A stretch of DNA of 64,000 nt from Amoebidium appalachense. Lineage: Eukaryota; Ichthyosporea. A program made the position numbers and the translations under genes. The stretch covers positions 3,844,001 to 3,908,000 of the forward strand of contig CAVNZM010000005.1 in assembly GCA_963693365.1 (NCBI GenBank), read 5' to 3'. Below the pieces are notes generated by a model that worked only from the letters and a program-made list of their open reading frames with translations, was not told the DNA's origin and did no database searches. This document shows, piece after piece, positions 60,373 through 64,000 of the stretch (position 1 is the first letter of the stretch; every line of letters begins with the position of its first letter).

Positions 60373-63133
60373 TAGGAGGGGGGAGGGGCCGGGGGTGGGG
60401 GTGGAGGGGGAAGGAGAGGGGGCAAAGGCAGGATCACGATTTCCTTTTTTTTTTCCTTCCCAGAGATAGAATTACGATGTGCTGTGTTGCGTGTGGTCAT
60501 GTGTTGTGGTTGTTGCTTTGTTGGCCTCTAGGGCATGTTTGCGTTGTCAATTAGTTGACACCACATTCCACCTCCCCAGGGCCTTGTTCTTCCGCCAAAG
60601 TTACCACCTGCTACCACCCAGACACCACCACAACCAATGGAAACGCGCACTTCCAATAGCACAGCCAATCAAAATGCCACAAATACAACCCCACCAACCA
60701 ATCAAAACCAAGCATCTGCAATCATATCATCCCTAACTCCATCGGCGCAAAACAAACCACTTGGGCCACCGTTCAAGGAACCAGAACCGAGAAACGATTC
60801 TCCGGTAAATATAAACCAAAGTTCCTCATTGTCTTCTCTTCAGCCACGAGCACCTCAAGCAGAAAATCGTGATTCTCCCGTAAATACAAATACGGTTTCC
60901 GTATCTTCAGCACCTGCGCAGCCACAAGATAGCGCAGTAGTACCTACTTCCGCTGTTCCATCAGCCACCCCGGCATTCAAAGGCAACCCAAATGCAATCA
61001 TTGTAAATCCAAGACAGGTACCACCCTCCCCTCCCCCCAACCATCACCACACACCCACCACGCAGTGTGTCACCCACCCACTCACCCACTCCCCTTCCCT
61101 GCCTTCCTCTTTCCCTCCTTCCTCCATGATTCATTTCTCTTCCTCCGAGTCTTCGACATAACCCGTCTACACTTCACACGCTTTTTTTCTTCACTTCGGG
61201 ACACGTTATGTGTGTTGTGAAGCAGGGTCGTTTATATTGTAGCGTCGTGATATTCTCTTGTGACGGATGTGGTGTCGGTTACTAGGTCAGAAGGGGGGGG
61301 GGAGGGGGGGGGGGAGGGGAGCGGGGGGGGGGGGGGGGATGGTGGGATGTCTCAGGCGACGATCCGCAGGGGAGGGGGGGGGAGGGGGGGGGGGGGATTC
61401 ACATGTGAAGAGGTAAGGGCAAGTCAAAGAAGATAATTGTTATCAAAAGAATCTGGGAGGATAGGGGTCACTAATAGGTTAAGGTTGGTGTGTGTGCATG
61501 TATTGGAGGGATAGGCATGTGTCCTAGGCACCCTTCCAAGCTTCTGCCCCCCGGGGGGGGGAGGGGGGGGAAGGGGGGGGGATATATGCTAATATGTAGT
61601 GGGATCCAGAAGGGCAACCCGGTGCTGAAGCTGATACGTCATGCCATGTGGGAGCATGGAGACATCCTGCCTGACTACCTGCTAGGCCCACACACATGCG
61701 CCCTATATCTGAGGTGTGTGTGTGTGTGTGTGTGGGAGGGGGGGGGAGTGGGGATGGGGGGGGGGAAGAGGGGAGTAGGGAAAGGGGGCGATGGGTAGGA
61801 TGGGGAGGGGAAGGGAGAGAGAAGGTGGGGAGGGGGGAGGGGGAGCAGGGAAAGAGAGAAGGCAGACGAGGGAGGGTGGACGACGGCCGGTGGGGGGAGG
61901 GGCGGAGGGGGGAGGGGGGGAGGCGAGGGGAGGTATGTGCGTGTGTGGTGTGTGTGTGTTCAAACGTGGCTTGAGGTGCATGTGTGCCTGTACGTGGTTG
62001 TGTGCGTGCCTCTATGTGTGTTTTGGTGTGTGTGTGTGCGCGCGCGTGTATGTACCCGAACATGTGTGTGTGTGCATTTGTGTGTGTGCAGGCTTCGAGT
62101 GTCTGGATGTGTGTGGATCTGTGTGCATGTACGCCTGGTTCCGGGGTGCACTCCTCTGTGTTCATATGTAAGATGCATGTTGTTTGTGCGACTGTGCGAC
62201 TGTGGCTTGGATGGTGGAGGAGGTAGGGTAAGAAGTAGTGATGAACAAGTTTATAGTGAGGGGAGGCAGGCGGGCGGCAACAGTGCAGGGGTGAAGATGG
62301 GGAGGGAAGAGGGGGGAGAGAGTGTGTGTGTGAGAGGGAGTGAGAGAGGAGCAAAGGGTATTTGTGTTCGTCCTTTGGAGAAGGGTGTTTTTTCCTTTTC
62401 CTTCATGGCTTGATTGGGTAGGGGGGGGGGCTCGTGTGACTTTTGGAAGTGTCTAGTGATCTGTGTGTGTATTTGTTGGTTGAAGGCTGATACTGACTGG
62501 TTTTGTCTTTTGTGGCCAAGTTTTTGCTATGGCCGCATCTATCCTGAGACACACACACACATAAACACACGAACACGTACACACGCAGACACACACACAC
62601 ACTAACATACAAAATACACGCACGCCCATACCTTTTCCTCTTAAACTATCTACCCTGAGCCCTTCCCCATCCTCCCTTCCCCTCCCCCCCCCCCCCCCCC
62701 CCCTCCTTACACACACACACAGTATGCGCTACCACCTGTACAAGAAGGAATACATCTTCCAGCGGATGAGAGAGTTGGGCCGAATGTACCGTCTGCGCAT
62801 ACTTCTTTTGCACATGGACATTGTAAATCCCCCCCCCCCCCCCCCCCCCCCCCCTCCCACCCTCCCTGCCCACATGTTTGCTCGATTCACATAGGTTTCG
62901 TTTAACCCTTATGTAGATCCCCATCCTTCCCTCCTCCCCCTCCGCGGAGGGACTGCGTTTTGCCAACTCCTACCCGCTTCTCATCACTTCCTAGCCTTAC
63001 GTGATGAACATTCTAGAGAAATCTCCATATCCCCGCTCCAAACACTGGCCCCAACCCTCACTTTCCTTTCAGGCTCTTCTTCTTTCCTGCTTCCTCGCCA
63101 CATGCGCACATGCGTGCCAATTCGTGCATGTGT

Positions 63134-63216
<83 letters not shown>

Positions 63217-63477
63217 CACGCACACAGGGCATGCACAGTCGATGAGAGCAAGACTATTTACACCCTCATATCCACATGCCCACATGTCTCCAGTATTCAC
63301 AACCATCCCCCCTTTTCCTCTCCTTGCCTCCCCCTCCCCCACATTGCTGTGAGTTTCTACAGCCAAAATTAATTAATTATGCTACCCTTGCCGTACACAG
63401 GACCAATACCACAATTCTTTGGTCGAAATTACAAAGGCAGCAACCCTCAACAACTGGACTCTTATATTGGCGTGGAG
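58243..63477 (+). CDS. ERCC1: ERCC1/Rad10 DNA-repair endonuclease subunit, 3' end outside window
   Basis: Non-catalytic partner of XPF; together they cut 5' of lesions in nucleotide excision repair and act in crosslink repair. Exons: 58243-58299, 59220-59429, 60580-61017, 61610-61713, 62723-62822, 63401-63477, ending in phase 2 with a donor AG/GTTTGT, so more exons lie beyond 64000. In all 328 complete codons are seen. The ATG context AACATGGAC is good. The early residues RKRFAIP and NFFIP resemble the RKKFVIP of human ERCC1. Residues 90-225 are a Thr/Asn/Ser/Pro-rich linker. The Rad10 central domain begins at about residue 227: [51 protein letters not shown], in the same order as human. The tandem helix-hairpin-helix domain that binds XPF must be encoded beyond the window. 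Introns contain GA/G-rich, CA and GT blocks; intron 4 starts with a GT array and ends with a CA array. Confidence 0.96.
58620..58780 (+). repeat. CA/CACG array in ERCC1 intron 1
   Basis: CA repeats with ACGC and GCACGC variants. Confidence 0.85.
60298..60371 (+). repeat. ATT array joined to G-run
   Basis: About 12 TTA units followed by a G run (about 60337-60371). The reverse complement is a C run followed by TAA units, as at 2484-2586. Confidence 0.9.
63136..63212 (+). repeat. CA array in ERCC1 intron 5
   Basis: About 77 bases of pure CA repeats, followed by CTCTCACGCACACAGGG. Confidence 0.9.
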
Positions 63478-63544
63478 GTTTGTAACCCCCCCCCCCCCCC
63501 CCCCCCAGCCCCTCCCCTCCAAACACACACACACACATACTACT

Positions 63545-63619
63545 TTTTTGTGTGTGCTCTGCATTTGCACTGTGTTGTTTGTCTTCAGTGTGGACTTCAT
63601 GTTCTGTAACTCATTCTAG

Positions 63620-63655
<36 letters not shown>
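63545..63655 (+). repeat. diverged member of the poly(C)-tailed repeat family
   Basis: CTCTGCATTTGCACTGTGTT, GTTTGTCTTCAGTGTGGACT, TCATGTTCTGTAACTCATTC and TAG, then about 37 C bases. Block by block this follows the 3' part of the 32-36 kb repeat (TGCATCGTGTT, GTTTGTTCTTGTGTACTTC, CATTCAAA, C-run), again in the sense of the host gene. Confidence 0.5.
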
Positions 63656-64000
63656 ATCCCCACCCCCCTCTCTCCCCACCACCACCACCACCACCTTCAC
63701 CCTCATAACGCCACAGTCCCTCATCTACCCACGCAAACACTTCCTCCCCCCCACTCTCTCCTTCTCCATCTTTTCGTCACTCGTCCCCCCCCCCCCCCCC
63801 CCCCGGGCCACCGCCACCGCCACCGGTGCCCTCATCCCAACACTTGCTCCTCATTATTCCCTTGCTATCACTCTATTTTCCTGTTTCCATTGCTAGGTTC
63901 TGTGAGCCCTATTGCCCACTTGCGCAACTGTATCCATTTACAAGCTGCCAACCCCCTTCCCCCTCCCCCCCCCCCTCCCCCCCCTCCTTTGAACGTCCAC

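Overview
The window is nuclear DNA from a eukaryote. It holds split genes with GT-AG introns of several hundred to about 1,700 bases, short phased exons, AATAAA-type polyadenylation signals, and introns that consist largely of microsatellites and homopolymers. A mitochondrial-type tyrosyl-tRNA synthetase close to the animal form, an ERCC1/Rad10 DNA-repair gene and a large chitin synthase together suggest a chitin-making opisthokont-like protist, for example a unicellular holozoan. That placement is inference; other chitin-making protists are not excluded.

Layout. 1-1598: 5' flank. 1599-15300 (+): complete 15-exon YARS2-like gene, whose exons join into an uninterrupted 466-residue protein. 15301-20794: intergenic, rich in CA and CT repeats up to about 16.9 kb, then repeat-poor unique sequence. 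20795-22881 (+): unrecognised Ser/Asn/Pro-rich gene with two reading-frame changes. 22882-31588: mostly intergenic, with a fold-back element (25.5-25.9 kb), a 72-base G run (28.6 kb), a strong hairpin (29.75 kb) and an isolated exon resembling the C-terminus of LRRC58-type proteins (29.2-29.6 kb, -). 31589-39967 (-): eight-exon gene for a helical armadillo/HEAT-like protein of about 600 residues. Its introns carry several copies of one short repeat that ends in poly(C). 40927-46503 (+): four-exon class I methyltransferase gene with N-terminal cysteine knuckles, transcribed divergently from the preceding gene. 47746-56404 (-): nine-exon chitin synthase gene, convergent with the methyltransferase gene. 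58243-63477 (+, runs off the window): ERCC1, divergent from the chitin synthase gene.

The genes do not form one pathway: they cover mitochondrial translation, RNA or protein modification, cell-wall synthesis and nucleotide excision repair. The most unusual features are the chitin synthase, which ends in an extra four-helix claudin/PMP22-like module; the intron-resident poly(C)-tailed repeat family; the fixed polarity of homopolymer junctions (T-run then G-run on +, equivalent to C-run then A-run); and introns that start in GT repeats and end in CA repeats, which could pair with each other. Exon coordinates were worked out by hand from reading frame, splice consensus and recalled family conservation. 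Most long open frames in this window are translations of CA, GA, C or G repeats and were not annotated.
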